NCBI RefSeq assembly: GCF_015291625.1
Contig: NZ_CP030047.1
Span: 5,084,001-5,148,000, forward strand
Length of the DNA stretch: 64,000 nucleotides
Direction: 5' to 3'
Origin: Bradyrhizobium sp. CCBAU 53421
GTDB taxonomy: Bacteria; Pseudomonadota; Alphaproteobacteria; Rhizobiales; Xanthobacteraceae
Shown here: positions 29,039 to 38,175 of the stretch, piece by piece
How positions within the stretch are numbered: position 1 is the stretch's first letter
How the letters are laid out: the number at the start of each line of letters is the position of its first letter
Program-made: the position numbers and the translations under genes
The notes under the pieces: generated by a model
What the model saw: the letters and a program-made list of their open reading frames with translations, nothing else
Database searches by the model: none
Told to the model about the DNA's origin: nothing

Positions 29039-30622
29039 ATGGGCAGCAGCACGCTTTCGATCGGGTTCTTCTTCGCCTTCATGGCATTGACGCTGGCGAT
29101 TACCTATTGGGCCGCACGGCGCACGCGCACCACCGAGCACTTCTTTGCCGCCGGCGGCCAGGTCACGCCATGGCAGAACGGCTGGGCGCTCGCAGGTGAC
29201 TTCCTGAGCGCCGCCGCCCTGCTCGGCATTGCCGGCATCGTCACCTCGAATGGTTTCGACGGCATGGTCTATTCGATCGGGTGGCTGGTCGGCTGGCCGA
29301 TCATTCTGTTCCTGATCGTCGAGCCGCTGCGCAACGTCGGCCGCTTCACTTTCGCCGACGTCGTGGCATATCGGCTGCGCCAGCGCCCGGTGCGCCTCGC
29401 CGGCGCGGTCGGAACGCTCGCCGTCATCCTGTTCTACCTGATCGCCCAGATGGTCGCGACGGGATCGCTGATCAAGCTGCTGTTCGGCCTGCCCTACACC
29501 TGGTCGGTCGTCGTGGTCGGCAGCGTCATGCTGGTCTATGTGCTGTTCGGCGGCATGTTGGCGACGACCTGGGTGCAGGTGGTGAAGGCTGCTCTGCTGA
29601 TGGGCGGCGGCATCCTGCTCGCCTTCCTCGTGCTGACCCATTTCGACATGAACCCGCTCAAGCTGTTCGCCGCCGCATCCGAGAAATATGGCACGAAGGT
29701 CCTGCAGCCGGGATCGAAGGTCGTCTCGGGCCAATGGGATGCCATCTCGCTCGGGCTCGGCCTGATGTTCGGGACCGCCGCGATGCCGCATGTGCTGATG
29801 CGGGCCTATACGGTGAAGGATGCCAAGGCCGCGCGGCTATCGATCCTGTATGCCACCGGCCTGATCGGCGTGTTTCATCTCATGGTGTTCATCATCGGCT
29901 TCGGCGCCATGGTGCTGGTCGGCGCCGACGCGGTGGCCAAGGCCGGAGGCGGCGGCAACATGGCTGCGCCCCTGCTGGCGCTCGCCGTCGGCGGTAACGC
30001 CTTCTTCGGCTTCATCTGCGCGGTCGCGTTCGCGACGATGCTCGCCGTGGTCGCGGGGCTGACGCTGTCGGGCGTCGCCACGCTCTGCCACGACGTCTGG
30101 ACCAACGTGATCCGCAACGGCACCGCTTCCGAGGCCGAGCAGCTCAAGGTCGCACGCGTTGCGACCGTCATGATCTCGATCTTCGCCATCATTCTCGGCA
30201 TCGCGTTCGAGGGCCAGAACGTCGCCTTCATGGCAGGCCTTGCATTCTCGATCGCCTGCGCCGCCAATTTCCCCTCGCTCGTGCTTGCCATCACCTGGCG
30301 CCACTTCACGACGCCCGCCGCCGTGGCGAGCATCCTCGTCGGCACGCTGAGCTCGCTGGTGCTGATCTATCTGTCGCCGACCATCCAGGTCGACATCCTC
30401 GGCAAACCGCTGGCCGCGATCGAGCATCAATGGTGGTTCGTGTCGCTGCGCAATCCAGCGATCATCAGCATGCCGCTGTCGTTCGCGGTCGCGATCCTGC
30501 TGTCGCTGGTCACGCGCGAGAAAAACGCCAATCTCGCCTTTGACGAGATGCAGCAGCGCATCCTGTTCGGACCGGTCCAGCCGAACGCGAGCGAGCAGGC
30601 CCAGGCGAAGAATGCAGCCTGA
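29039..30622 (+). CDS. actP: ActP-like sodium:acetate (solute) symporter
   Basis: 527 residues, about 13 hydrophobic segments, SSS family. Typical parts are YWAARRTRTTEHFFAAGG near residue 22, the sodium-site helix WQNGWALAGDFLSAAALLGI, GTAAMPHVLMRAYTVKDAK near 245 and the CAANFPSLVLAITWR helix. It imports acetate or other short carboxylates such as glycolate or pyruvate with sodium. The gene is preceded by GGGGGGCAAGGAAAG. The nitrilase and LysR neighbours suggest that the substrate may be the acid released from a nitrile; that is inference. Confidence 0.88.
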   Translation: MGSSTLSIGFFFAFMALTLAITYWAARRTRTTEHFFAAGGQVTPWQNGWALAGDFLSAAALLGIAGIVTSNGFDGMVYSIGWLVGWPIILFLIVEPLRNVGRFTFADVVAYRLRQRPVRLAGAVGTLAVILFYLIAQMVATGSLIKLLFGLPYTWSVVVVGSVMLVYVLFGGMLATTWVQVVKAALLMGGGILLAFLVLTHFDMNPLKLFAAASEKYGTKVLQPGSKVVSGQWDAISLGLGLMFGTAAMPHVLMRAYTVKDAKAARLSILYATGLIGVFHLMVFIIGFGAMVLVGADAVAKAGGGGNMAAPLLALAVGGNAFFGFICAVAFATMLAVVAGLTLSGVATLCHDVWTNVIRNGTASEAEQLKVARVATVMISIFAIILGIAFEGQNVAFMAGLAFSIACAANFPSLVLAITWRHFTTPAAVASILVGTLSSLVLIYLSPTIQVDILGKPLAAIEHQWWFVSLRNPAIISMPLSFAVAILLSLVTREKNANLAFDEMQQRILFGPVQPNASEQAQAKNAA

Positions 30623-30806
30623 ACGGCATCAGCCGGTCAATCGCGCTGTGGGGTCTCAACGGCCCTCGCGCCTCCAGACCTCCAAGGTTGCCGGGGCCGC
30701 TTTTCACAGTCGTTCGTGACGCCGACGACGCTGGAACTTTTCTCTCCTCCGAGCTTTTATATTCCCGCTTTTGGGGCAGCCAACGTCAGCTTTGGAGAGA
30801 GGAGTC

Positions 30807-31007
30807 ATGAAGCGACGCCGTCGGATTAAACAGATTTTCCCCCTTGAAGAACGCCTTGCCAGAGAAGCGCAAGAGCTACGGCAACGGGCTAAGAACATTC
30901 CCCCAAGCCGTGAGCGTGAGAAGCTATTGAGGAAGGCGCGGCAGGAAGAGACCGCTGCTCGTTTGACGGAATGGCTGATGTCGTCAGGCCCACGGGTGCC
31001 TATCTAG
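30807..31007 (+). CDS. Small basic helical protein
   Basis: 66 residues from ATG 30807, with GAGAGGAG directly upstream. It starts MKRRRRIKQIFPLEERLARE and is a highly charged helix (REREKLLRKARQEETAARL). Such proteins are common and unnamed in Bradyrhizobium. Nucleic-acid binding is possible from charge alone. Its 3' end overlaps a second small frame at 30971. Confidence 0.65.
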   Translation: MKRRRRIKQIFPLEERLAREAQELRQRAKNIPPSREREKLLRKARQEETAARLTEWLMSSGPRVPI

Positions 31008-31129
31008 GACGGAACGACATTCCGGCGAACCACCGCCATGTCGATGGGGTGGAAGCTGCCTTTGTCTGCGCTGCCGCGGTGTCCTTTTTGACCCTGATCG
31101 CAAGTGTGGCCTGGCTGCTGGTTCGGTGA
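30971..31129 (+). CDS. Possible 52-residue membrane peptide
   Basis: The frame starts at ATG 30971 inside the end of the preceding small gene and stops at TGA 31127-31129. The product begins MADVVRPTGAYLGRNDIPAN and ends in one clear transmembrane segment (AAFVCAAAVSFLTLIASVAW) followed by LLVR. The ribosome site is weak, so translation may depend on coupling with the upstream gene. Confidence 0.4.
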   Translation: MADVVRPTGAYLGRNDIPANHRHVDGVEAAFVCAAAVSFLTLIASVAWLLVR

Positions 31130-31399
31130 AATCCCGCTTCATGTGATTTCAGCTGCAAAGTCGGCCAATTGTTGCTGCGCTTTGTGAGGGGCCGCTTGCG
31201 AACGATGCGGAGCCTGTCACGGATGGCCGGCTCCGTATGCCTTGGCTTTTGAACCATCTCTCGCCGTGTCGGACCCCTCCCTCGCTGTCGCATCAATACC
31301 CGCGACTCGTCCTCGATGGGCAACGGCTGCCAACCCGTCCGGCACCCAGCAGTCGCTCCTCGCAACGACTGACGAAGCCGAAAATTTCTTCGCGCACTT

Positions 31400-31428
31400 C
31401 TTGATTTCGAAAACCCGTTTTCTATTTT
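31400..31428 (+). promoter_or_regulatory. RpoH (sigma-32) type promoter for hsp20
   Basis: CTTG at 31400-31403 is followed after 18 bases by CTATTTT at 31422-31428, which fits the alphaproteobacterial heat-shock consensus CTTG-N17/18-CyTATnT. It lies about 115 bases upstream of the Hsp20 start, leaving room for the ROSE leader. Confidence 0.55.
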
Positions 31429-31439
31429 TTTCCCGCTAG

Positions 31440-31543
31440 GCCCCAACGGGCCAGTTCCTGGGCGCCAGTGGGGCTCAGGCGAGACGGGCACCGGTCGTGT
31501 CCGGTGCCGTTCATATCCATCTTGCTCTATGGAGGATTTGGCT
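31440..31543 (+). ncRNA. ROSE-type RNA thermometer in the hsp20 leader
   Basis: The leader contains a stable hairpin (GGCACCGG-tcgtgt-CCGGTGCC, near 31486-31507). The final hairpin has CTTGC facing the GGAGG ribosome site across a short loop. The pairing can be drawn A-U, U-A, C-G, U-G, U-A, G-G, C-G, with the characteristic G opposite G that makes ROSE elements melt at heat-shock temperature. Distance to the start codon and the Hsp20 product fit the known Bradyrhizobium ROSE family. Low temperature should hide the ribosome site. Confidence 0.8.
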
Positions 31544-31999
31544 ATGCGCACGTACGACTTCTCTCCCCTGTTCCGGTCAGCCATCGGCTTTGATCGGCTC
31601 TTTGACCTCGCTGAAACAGTCCAGCGGGCCGGCGAGGACAATTATCCCCCCTACAACATCGAACGGCTCTCGGAAGACCGCTACCAGATCGCGCTCGCGG
31701 TCGCCGGCTTCGCTCCTGACGAGATCTCGGTGACGGCGGAGCAGAACGTTCTGACCATCGAAGGCACCAAGGTCGAAAAGGCTGAACGCGAATATATCTA
31801 TCAGGGCATCTCGACGCGTCGCTTCAAGCGACAATTCAGTCTGGCCGATCATGTCGAGGTCAAGAATGCGGCATTCGACAACGGGCTACTCAGGATCGAT
31901 CTCGCGCGGGAAGTGCCGGAAGCCATGAAGCCGAGGCGAATTGCGATCAATGCAATTCCAGGCAAGGCAACGCGCCAATTGGAAGGCGTGGCGGCCTAA
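31544..31999 (+). CDS. Small heat-shock protein, Hsp20/IbpA family
   Basis: 151 residues. ATG 31544 is chosen because GGAGG lies eight bases before it; an ATG at 31529 overlaps the ribosome site itself. The protein begins MRTYDFSPLFRSAIGFDRLF, typical of class A rhizobial sHsps. The alpha-crystallin domain (about 33-125) includes YPPYNIERL, ALAVAGFAPDEISV, the RRFKRQFSLADHVEV segment and NGLLRIDLARE. It holds unfolding proteins in the cytosol for refolding by DnaK. Regulation is read from the RpoH-like promoter and the ROSE leader. Three small genes follow on the same strand. Confidence 0.93.
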   Translation: MRTYDFSPLFRSAIGFDRLFDLAETVQRAGEDNYPPYNIERLSEDRYQIALAVAGFAPDEISVTAEQNVLTIEGTKVEKAEREYIYQGISTRRFKRQFSLADHVEVKNAAFDNGLLRIDLAREVPEAMKPRRIAINAIPGKATRQLEGVAA

Positions 32000-32071
32000 C
32001 GACGCGCAAAGCCGCGCTCCGCTGGGGCGCGGCTCCTCGTTTCCGATTTCGTCTCAAGAATGGAGGCACCG

Positions 32072-32395
32072 ATGCGGCCGACGACCGCACCTGTCGACAA
32101 TGTCCTTGCATTTCGCCTGCCGGCAGGAGGCAGGCCAAAATACGAACATCCGCGCGATCTGCTGCGCGACCCCGGTCTGACGACGGCGGCGAAGAGAAGC
32201 CTTCTGGCATCCTGGGCTTCGGATGCGTGCGCCGTTCCATCCAATCCCGCCCTGCGTGCGCCTCCAGAACTCAAATCGCCCGTTCCAATCAGCGATATTC
32301 TGGACGCGCTGCGCGCCCTCGACGATCCGCGCGAACCGCCGGGAGGAAAGCCGGCCCGGCTGCACTCCACCGAACGCCATACGGCTGCTGCATAG
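32072..32395 (+). CDS. Unknown protein downstream of hsp20
   Basis: 107 residues from ATG 32072 with GGAGG eight bases upstream; an ATG at 32060 overlaps that site. It is rich in Pro, Arg and Ala, with an LAFRLPAGGRPKYEHPRDLL segment and a short helical middle (AAKRSLLASWASDACAV). No signal or membrane segment. It lies 72 bases after hsp20 and ten bases before the next gene, so co-transcription under heat control is likely. Function unknown. Confidence 0.65.
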   Translation: MRPTTAPVDNVLAFRLPAGGRPKYEHPRDLLRDPGLTTAAKRSLLASWASDACAVPSNPALRAPPELKSPVPISDILDALRALDDPREPPGGKPARLHSTERHTAAA

Positions 32396-32405
32396 GAGCG
32401 AGTCC

Positions 32406-32726
32406 ATGACCGACATCAGACTGCCGAAACAAGTCATCGACAGGATCGAAGGTCGCTGGTGGTCAAGATTCAACAAGGATCGGCAGCGAGCTTCAGATCA
32501 GATTGATGAGCGTCTCGAACGGTTGCGCTCGCATCGCAACAATATTGCCCGGTACAGGCGGCTGCTCAAGACCGAGCTTTCCGACCTGGAACGTGACTTC
32601 ATCAACCGACGTCTTTCCGAAGAGACGATTGCAATGCAGAGATTGACCGCCGACATACCGCCTCTCGTCGTTGACCAACCAGCGAACGACGAAATTGTCG
32701 GGCGGTCGGGAGAGGCCCAGCCATGA
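32406..32726 (+). CDS. Coiled-coil protein of unknown function
   Basis: 106 residues from ATG 32406 with AGGAGCGA upstream. It starts MTDIRLPKQVIDRIEGRWWS and is mostly charged helix (ERLERLRSHRNNIARYRRLL), probably a short coiled coil. Its stop overlaps the start of the 60-residue gene by four bases (ATGA). Part of the putative hsp20 operon. Confidence 0.65.
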   Translation: MTDIRLPKQVIDRIEGRWWSRFNKDRQRASDQIDERLERLRSHRNNIARYRRLLKTELSDLERDFINRRLSEETIAMQRLTADIPPLVVDQPANDEIVGRSGEAQP

Positions 32727-32905
32727 CCGAGCTGCAGCGTCTGCTGATACGTGGGAGCGAAAAGGTCATAAGCCATTATCAATTCCTGCTCGATACCGCG
32801 AAATCAGAACACGAGCGCGAGCTATTCAAGCGAAGAATCGAGAAAGAACGTCAGATGCTGAACGATCTGCTTCAAGGCTCGGATCCGTCTGCGCGTGCCG
32901 CCTGA
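32723..32905 (+). CDS. Small helical protein, 60 residues
   Basis: It starts at ATG 32723 within the stop of the previous gene. The sequence (MTELQRLLIRGSEKVISHYQ, then a charged helix FKRRIEKERQMLNDLL) predicts one or two helices. The four-base overlap indicates coupled translation with the coiled-coil gene, so the two may form a complex. Function unknown. Confidence 0.6.
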   Translation: MTELQRLLIRGSEKVISHYQFLLDTAKSEHERELFKRRIEKERQMLNDLLQGSDPSARAA

Positions 32906-32959
32906 CGAAGCCGCGACAACCTATCGTGGAGGCAGGCCGGGAATCACGTCGGGAGAAGA

Positions 32960-34318
32960 TCACTTCCCCTTCGCGGCCTTCGCCTTCAGCTTCGCCGCGC
33001 GGTAGCGTGCGGCGCCGCCTTCACGGATCGATTGTTCACTACGCTCAATGGCCATCGCGTCGTCGGGGACGTCCTTGGTGATGACCGAGCCCGAGCCGAT
33101 ATAGGCGCCCTTGCCGATCGTCACCGGCGCGACCAGCGACGTGTTGGTGCCGACGAAGGCGCCCTCGCCGATCAGCGTCTTGTGCTTGAGGAAGCCGTCA
33201 TAGTTGCAGGTGATCGTGCCGGCGCCGAGATTGGAATTGGCGCCGACATGGGCGTCGCCGACATAGGAGAGATGGTTGACCTTGACGCCGGCCTCGAGCG
33301 TCGCGGCCTTGGTCTCGACGAAATTGCCGATCCGCGCGCCGTCGCCGAGCGAGGTGCCGGGCCGCAGCCGTGCATAGGGGCCGACCGACACCTTCTTGCC
33401 GATCCGGGCTTCGACGATGTGCGAGAAGGAGTGGATCACGGCGCCGTCGTCGATCGAAACGCCCGGTCCGATCACCACGAACGGCTCGATCACGACGTCC
33501 TTGCCGAATTTGGTGTCGGCCGCGAGATAGACGGTCTCCGGCGCGATCAGGGTTACGCCGGAATCGAGCGCCTGCTTGCGCAGCCGCGCCTGCATCACGG
33601 CCTCGGCCTCGGCGAGCTGCGCCTTGGTGTTGATGCCGCGCACTTCGTCTTCGCTGGTCTCGATCACGACGGCCTCCAGTCCGAGTTCCCTGACAATGCC
33701 GACGGCATCGGTCAGATAATATTCGCCCTTGGCGTTGGCATTGCCGATCTTCTCGATGATCGCGAGCGCCCTCCTGCCGTCGAACGCCATCACGCCGGCA
33801 TTGCACAGCGTGATCTTGCGCTCCTCAGGGCTGGCGTCGGCCTGCTCGCGGATCGCAACCGGTCTGCCGTTCTCGGTCACCAGCCGGCCGTAGCCGGTCG
33901 GGTCGGCGGCCTGGAAGCCGAGCGCCGCAAGGGCGGCGCCCTCGCGCAGCGGCGCGCGCATCCGCGCAAAGGTCTCGGCCGAGATCAGCGGCGTGTCGCC
34001 GAACGCGATCAGCAGATCATCGGCGCCGCGGGCGATCGCCTCGCGCGCCGCCAGCACCGCATGCGCGGTGCCGAGGCGCTCGCGCTGCACGAAGGTCTGC
34101 GCATCGGGCCGCACCCGGCGCGCCTCGGCGGCCACCGCCTCATGGTCGGGGCCGATCACGACCGCGAGCTGCGATCCCTCGCCGGAGGCGGCAGCATTGA
34201 GCACATGCGCCAGCAGCGCCTGCCCGGCGACCGGGTGCAGCACCTTCGGTAGCGACGAGCGCATCCGCGTGCCCTCACCGGCCGCAAGCACCACTGTCAG
34301 GCTCGTTCGCGCAGTCAT
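32960..34318 (-). CDS. glmU: Bifunctional GlmU (GlcNAc-1-P uridyltransferase / GlcN-1-P acetyltransferase)
   Basis: 452 residues from ATG 34318; a TTG two codons upstream is less likely. The N-terminal pyrophosphorylase domain has LAAGEGTRM with the nucleotide loop, [13 protein letters not shown] and IAFGDTPLI. The C-terminal left-handed beta-helix has [20 protein letters not shown] and catalytic-region motifs [14 protein letters not shown] and [13 protein letters not shown]. It converts glucosamine-1-phosphate to UDP-GlcNAc in the cytosol, completing the path begun by GlmS at 21045. It is convergent with the hsp20 cluster. Confidence 0.97.
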   Translation of the reverse strand: MTARTSLTVVLAAGEGTRMRSSLPKVLHPVAGQALLAHVLNAAASGEGSQLAVVIGPDHEAVAAEARRVRPDAQTFVQRERLGTAHAVLAAREAIARGADDLLIAFGDTPLISAETFARMRAPLREGAALAALGFQAADPTGYGRLVTENGRPVAIREQADASPEERKITLCNAGVMAFDGRRALAIIEKIGNANAKGEYYLTDAVGIVRELGLEAVVIETSEDEVRGINTKAQLAEAEAVMQARLRKQALDSGVTLIAPETVYLAADTKFGKDVVIEPFVVIGPGVSIDDGAVIHSFSHIVEARIGKKVSVGPYARLRPGTSLGDGARIGNFVETKAATLEAGVKVNHLSYVGDAHVGANSNLGAGTITCNYDGFLKHKTLIGEGAFVGTNTSLVAPVTIGKGAYIGSGSVITKDVPDDAMAIERSEQSIREGGAARYRAAKLKAKAAKGK

Positions 34319-34465
34319 TCGCAATCCCCGGTATCGCGCGCAGTTCGCAGCGCAAGGCTTTCTTGGAGGCCGTCTTTAATTGTTTTCCCCGGCAGAAGAA
34401 ACCGATTCGCCGCTCAGGGCCTCCGGATTCAAGTTCCCGGTCCATTTCCTGTTAATCTTTGCCTC

Positions 34466-35866
34466 GTGATTCGGCGGGCCTTGAGGAGGGCTAAGCGGGC
34501 TTTGGCCAAAGATCGCGACAATCTGGCGGCGGATTTCGACACCGAGAGCACCTCCGGCTTTTTGGCCGAGGAGGATGCTTTCGATCGCCGCATGCTGTGG
34601 CGGCTTGGCTCGTGGGGCGTGGCTGCGGTCGGCGCCGTCACCATCGCCGTGATGGCCAACCAGTCGGCGCTCTCACTGCGGCGTGACCAGGTCGCCGCGT
34701 CCGATATCGCACGCCAGGCCCAGCAGCTGCAAACGCTGGCGAAGGAGAGCCACAACGAGACGCGCCGGCTGGCATCCGCGATCGATACGCTGAACGGCGA
34801 CCGCGACCGGCTGTATTCGCGCGTCACCACGCTGGAACAGGGCCTCGACTCCGTGACCGGCACGATCGCGAAACAGCCGGCGGCGGCGGTACCGGCACCA
34901 CCATCAACCTCGGCAGCGGCGATCGCGATGCCGCCCGCTTCAGCCAGTTCGCCGCCCACTGTGGCAGCACCAGCCGTTGCCGCCGTCCCAACGACGCCGC
35001 CAGCCGCTTTGGAGAAGCCGGTCGCGGCCGACAAGATGCCCGCATCCGTCGACAGCAAGGCGCAGGCGCCGGTCGAGAAGCCGGGCGCTGCGGCCGAGAA
35101 GCCCGTGGCAGTCGAGAAGAAGCCGCCGCCCGCTGCGAGCAGGCCGCAGGCTGCCGCGGAGAAGCCGCCGGCGCCCGAGGGTTCGCCGCCGGTTTTGGCA
35201 TCCGCCCCATCGGTTGCCAGTCCGATGAGCGCCGCCGCGGCGGCCAATGCCGAGGACACAAAAGCGGCCGCGGACAAGCCGCTGATGGCATCGCTCGATC
35301 CTGCGCCGAACAAGGCAGCCGAAGCGGCCAGACCGCCGACCGCCAAGGATGTCAGCGCCGCACCGATCCCGCCGCTGGTGATCACACCGGATCCGGACGC
35401 CGAAGCTGACGACGATGCGCCGAAGGCGCTGATCCAGCGCACCGAGTTCGGCGTCGATCTTGGCACCGCAAATTCGGTCAACGGGCTGCGTGCGCTGTGG
35501 CGCGGCCTCCTGAAGTCGAAGGCCAACGCGCCGCTCGCGGCGCTGCGGCCGATCATCGTCATCAAGGAGAACAGCAACGGGCTCGGCATGCAGCTCCGCC
35601 TGGTGGCCGGACCGCTGAACGACGCCGGGACCGCCGCCAAGATCTGCGCCGGACTCAGCCTGGTGCAGCGGACCTGCGAGACGGCGATTTATGATGGCCA
35701 GCGGCTGGCGCTGAACGAGCCGCCCGCCGCAGCCAGGCCGGCCTTGCCGCACCGGCGCGCCGTGCCGAAGCGCACCACCATCGCCCCGCCGCCACAGCCT
35801 GTCGCCGAGGAAAAGAAGCCGGAGCCGACGACAATCTCCTCGATGTTCCGGCGAAACGGCCAATAG
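34466..35866 (+). CDS. Single-pass membrane protein with Pro/Ala-rich linker, possible SPOR-like end
   Basis: 466 residues from GTG 34466. A cytosolic N-terminus (1-45) is followed by one transmembrane segment (LGSWGVAAVGAVTIAVMA, about 47-65), a coiled coil (about 75-128) and a long Ala/Pro/Lys linker with repeated EKP units (about 135-310). The last ordered part, from EFGVDLGTANSVNGLRALWR to CETAIYDGQRLAL, matches the layout of a divergent SPOR-type peptidoglycan-binding domain in length and in having two Cys that could bond. An envelope or division role is inferred from layout only. Confidence 0.65.
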   Translation: MIRRALRRAKRALAKDRDNLAADFDTESTSGFLAEEDAFDRRMLWRLGSWGVAAVGAVTIAVMANQSALSLRRDQVAASDIARQAQQLQTLAKESHNETRRLASAIDTLNGDRDRLYSRVTTLEQGLDSVTGTIAKQPAAAVPAPPSTSAAAIAMPPASASSPPTVAAPAVAAVPTTPPAALEKPVAADKMPASVDSKAQAPVEKPGAAAEKPVAVEKKPPPAASRPQAAAEKPPAPEGSPPVLASAPSVASPMSAAAAANAEDTKAAADKPLMASLDPAPNKAAEAARPPTAKDVSAAPIPPLVITPDPDAEADDDAPKALIQRTEFGVDLGTANSVNGLRALWRGLLKSKANAPLAALRPIIVIKENSNGLGMQLRLVAGPLNDAGTAAKICAGLSLVQRTCETAIYDGQRLALNEPPAAARPALPHRRAVPKRTTIAPPPQPVAEEKKPEPTTISSMFRRNGQ

Positions 35867-35962
35867 TCATGTCCGGCAAGGTATTGCAGCCAAATTCTCA
35901 ACCGATTTCGCTGCTTCTCGCCGAGCCTTGTCCCAGACCCCGTTCCCGACCATAGTGCCGCG

Positions 35963-36343
35963 ATGACAAAACCTCCGTTCCGCCTCTCCCCCTATCAGGT
36001 CCAGTTCCTGATGGTCGTGGGCTTCGTCACCGTCGGTTACGCGCTTTACGTGCGGTATCTCGCGATCGAATTCTCGCCCGTTGCACTGGCCTGCGACGCC
36101 GGCATGCAGACCATGCTGTGCAAGGCGCGCGCGCTGTCGACCGTACTGTTCAAGAACTCGGTGTTCGGGATCACCGCCCTGGTGATCGCGGTGCTGAACC
36201 TGACGCGGCCGTCGATCGTGCTGCTGACCGTCGGCCTGATCGCTGCGGGGCTCGGGATCGTGCTCTACAACGTCGTGCTGTCGGGGCTTGCGATCGGCCT
36301 GTTCATCCTGGGTTTTGCGCGGCCCGCGCCCGCCACAGCGTAG
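35963..36343 (+). CDS. Small four-helix membrane protein
   Basis: 126 residues with four hydrophobic helices (QVQFLMVVGFVTVGYALYV, the SVFGITALVIAVLNL stretch, IVLLTVGLIAAGLGIVLYNV and LAIGLFILGF) and two Cys (in LACDAG and MLCKAR) facing the same loop. It could be a quinone- or disulphide-linked protein, but no DsbB CxxC is present. Its 3' end overlaps the convergent ndvC gene by 41 bases. Function unknown. Confidence 0.6.
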   Translation: MTKPPFRLSPYQVQFLMVVGFVTVGYALYVRYLAIEFSPVALACDAGMQTMLCKARALSTVLFKNSVFGITALVIAVLNLTRPSIVLLTVGLIAAGLGIVLYNVVLSGLAIGLFILGFARPAPATA

Positions 36344-37931
36344 CGGCGAGCAAGAGGTACATCACGCAGGTCCAGTCCGACTGCCAGTTGATCGTGCCCT
36401 CGTTGAACATCGTGTAGAGCGCGGCGATCACGAGCAGGCCGGCGAATACGGATTCCGCGAGCGGCCGGAGGCCTTCCTTCGGGCGGTTGAGCATGGTCAG
36501 CAGCGCGAACGGCACCACCGCCATGGTGAGTGAGGCATAGGGGAAATCGCGGTAGCGCGGATCGAAGGTGAAGCCGAGCGCGGTTTCGGCTGCGATCACC
36601 GTGGTGATGACCAGCACGATCGCCAGCAGCGCGCCGATCGCGCCCTTGCCGCGATAGTCGCGCGGCCCGACCAGCTCCAGGAAGGTCGGCAGCGAGCGCC
36701 CGGCGATCAGCGCATGCGCGGTCAGCAGCGGCGAGGCGATCGCGGCGGCGAGCAGCGCGCCCCAATGCAGCCAGCCGCTGACGCCATAGCTCTCGTAGTA
36801 CATCTTGTCACCGGCGATCCCGAGCAGCGCCCCGGCCGTCGTCGCCGAAATGGCGACCGCGATCCAGGCCGACGGCCGCGGCGTCCACGGCCTTCGGCGC
36901 AGCGTCAGCCAGGCCGCGAGGAAGGTGGCGACGGACAGCGCCATGCCGCCCACCATCTGCAGCTTCCAGTCCGGATAGTTGCTGATGGCAACGCCGGGCG
37001 GATACTTCACCTCCCGTTTGATCGAATCGAACAGGCCCCAATTGCCGCCGACGGTGCCCTCCAGCATGCGCTTCCAGGGCTGGTCATAGGCCTCGATCAG
37101 GTTGACCCGAAAGCCCTCGCGCTTGGCGAGGTCGAGGATCTCGGACACCACCCGCGCCTGGTTGGTGCGCGACGGCAACGCGCCCTCCCGCATCCGTCCC
37201 TGGCTCGGCCAGCCGGTCTCGCCGATCAGGATCTCCTTGCCCGGGAAGGTCACCGCCATCCGCTTGCGGATATCGTCGACATGCGCCGCGGCGTACTTGG
37301 CCTTGACCGGCACGTCCTCCCAATACGGCAGGATGTGGATGGTGACGAAATCGACCGCGTCATAGATCTCGCGGTTCTTCACCCAGTATTCCCAGACGTC
37401 GGCATAGGTGACCGGGAGATTGCCCGCTGCAGCCTTCACCGCGCGGATGTTGCCGGCAAGATCGGCGGCGGTCATCTCGCCGCGCAGCAGCACCTCGTTG
37501 CCGACGATCAGCGAGGTGACGACGCCAGGATATTCCTTGGCGAGCCGGACCGCGATCGCGATCTGCTGCAGATTCTTGAAGCGGTTGCTGCTGAGCCAGA
37601 TGCCCTGCATCACCTTCAGCCCGACCTTGGCGGCAACGCCGGGCACCTGGTCGAGACCGTTCTCGATCGAATAGGTCCGCACGCAATCGGTGACCTTGGC
37701 GAGATCGGCGAGGTCCTGCTCAATCTGCTCGACCGGAACCTGCGTGGTCGGATCAAGCGGCGTCTGGGCGCCGCGGAACGGCGTGTAGGACACGCATTGC
37801 AGTTTTGCTGCAGGATCAATCGGCGCGCGCGCGAGGGTAATCGGCGTGGCGAGCCACCACCACACGGATGCAATCACGGCGAGCGAGATCAGGAGAAGCG
37901 CCAGCGGCGTACGAAGCGAAATCGGTTCCAT
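36303..37931 (-). CDS. ndvC: NdvC-like GH17-family glucan transferase (cyclic beta-1,3;1,6-glucan synthesis)
   Basis: 542 residues (about 60 kDa). An N-terminal anchor (residues 9-30) precedes a GH17-like barrel: CVSYTPFRGAQTP, then IVGNEVLLRGEM with the acid/base Glu, and EILIGETGWPSQG with the nucleophile Glu. About eight C-terminal transmembrane helices follow. In Bradyrhizobium japonicum, ndvC encodes a roughly 62-kDa membrane protein of this type needed for the beta-1,6 linkages of periplasmic cyclic glucans. Those glucans support hypo-osmotic growth and nodulation. Linkage to ndvD and ndvB supports the name. It reads away from ndvD and ndvB. Confidence 0.82.
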   Translation of the reverse strand: MEPISLRTPLALLLISLAVIASVWWWLATPITLARAPIDPAAKLQCVSYTPFRGAQTPLDPTTQVPVEQIEQDLADLAKVTDCVRTYSIENGLDQVPGVAAKVGLKVMQGIWLSSNRFKNLQQIAIAVRLAKEYPGVVTSLIVGNEVLLRGEMTAADLAGNIRAVKAAAGNLPVTYADVWEYWVKNREIYDAVDFVTIHILPYWEDVPVKAKYAAAHVDDIRKRMAVTFPGKEILIGETGWPSQGRMREGALPSRTNQARVVSEILDLAKREGFRVNLIEAYDQPWKRMLEGTVGGNWGLFDSIKREVKYPPGVAISNYPDWKLQMVGGMALSVATFLAAWLTLRRRPWTPRPSAWIAVAISATTAGALLGIAGDKMYYESYGVSGWLHWGALLAAAIASPLLTAHALIAGRSLPTFLELVGPRDYRGKGAIGALLAIVLVITTVIAAETALGFTFDPRYRDFPYASLTMAVVPFALLTMLNRPKEGLRPLAESVFAGLLVIAALYTMFNEGTINWQSDWTCVMYLLLAATLWRARAAQNPG

Positions 37932-38175
37932 CCTCCGGGGGACCGTCGAATTAGCCGGTCACGGCCCGTCTGCCAAGTCCAGGAATCGGTCAATACCATG
38001 GTTGTCCTGCGACAGTTTTGCGCTGGATCGATAAAGTTGTGAGTTTGCTGGACAAAATACCAAATTCCGGTCATGGGATTCCGCCAGAGTCTCCGCCGCA
38101 CTGGAGACCTATTTGGACGGCATCACGCCAGCCGTTAGGATGATCCCGCGGGGGCAGGAACATATCGGGGAATGC

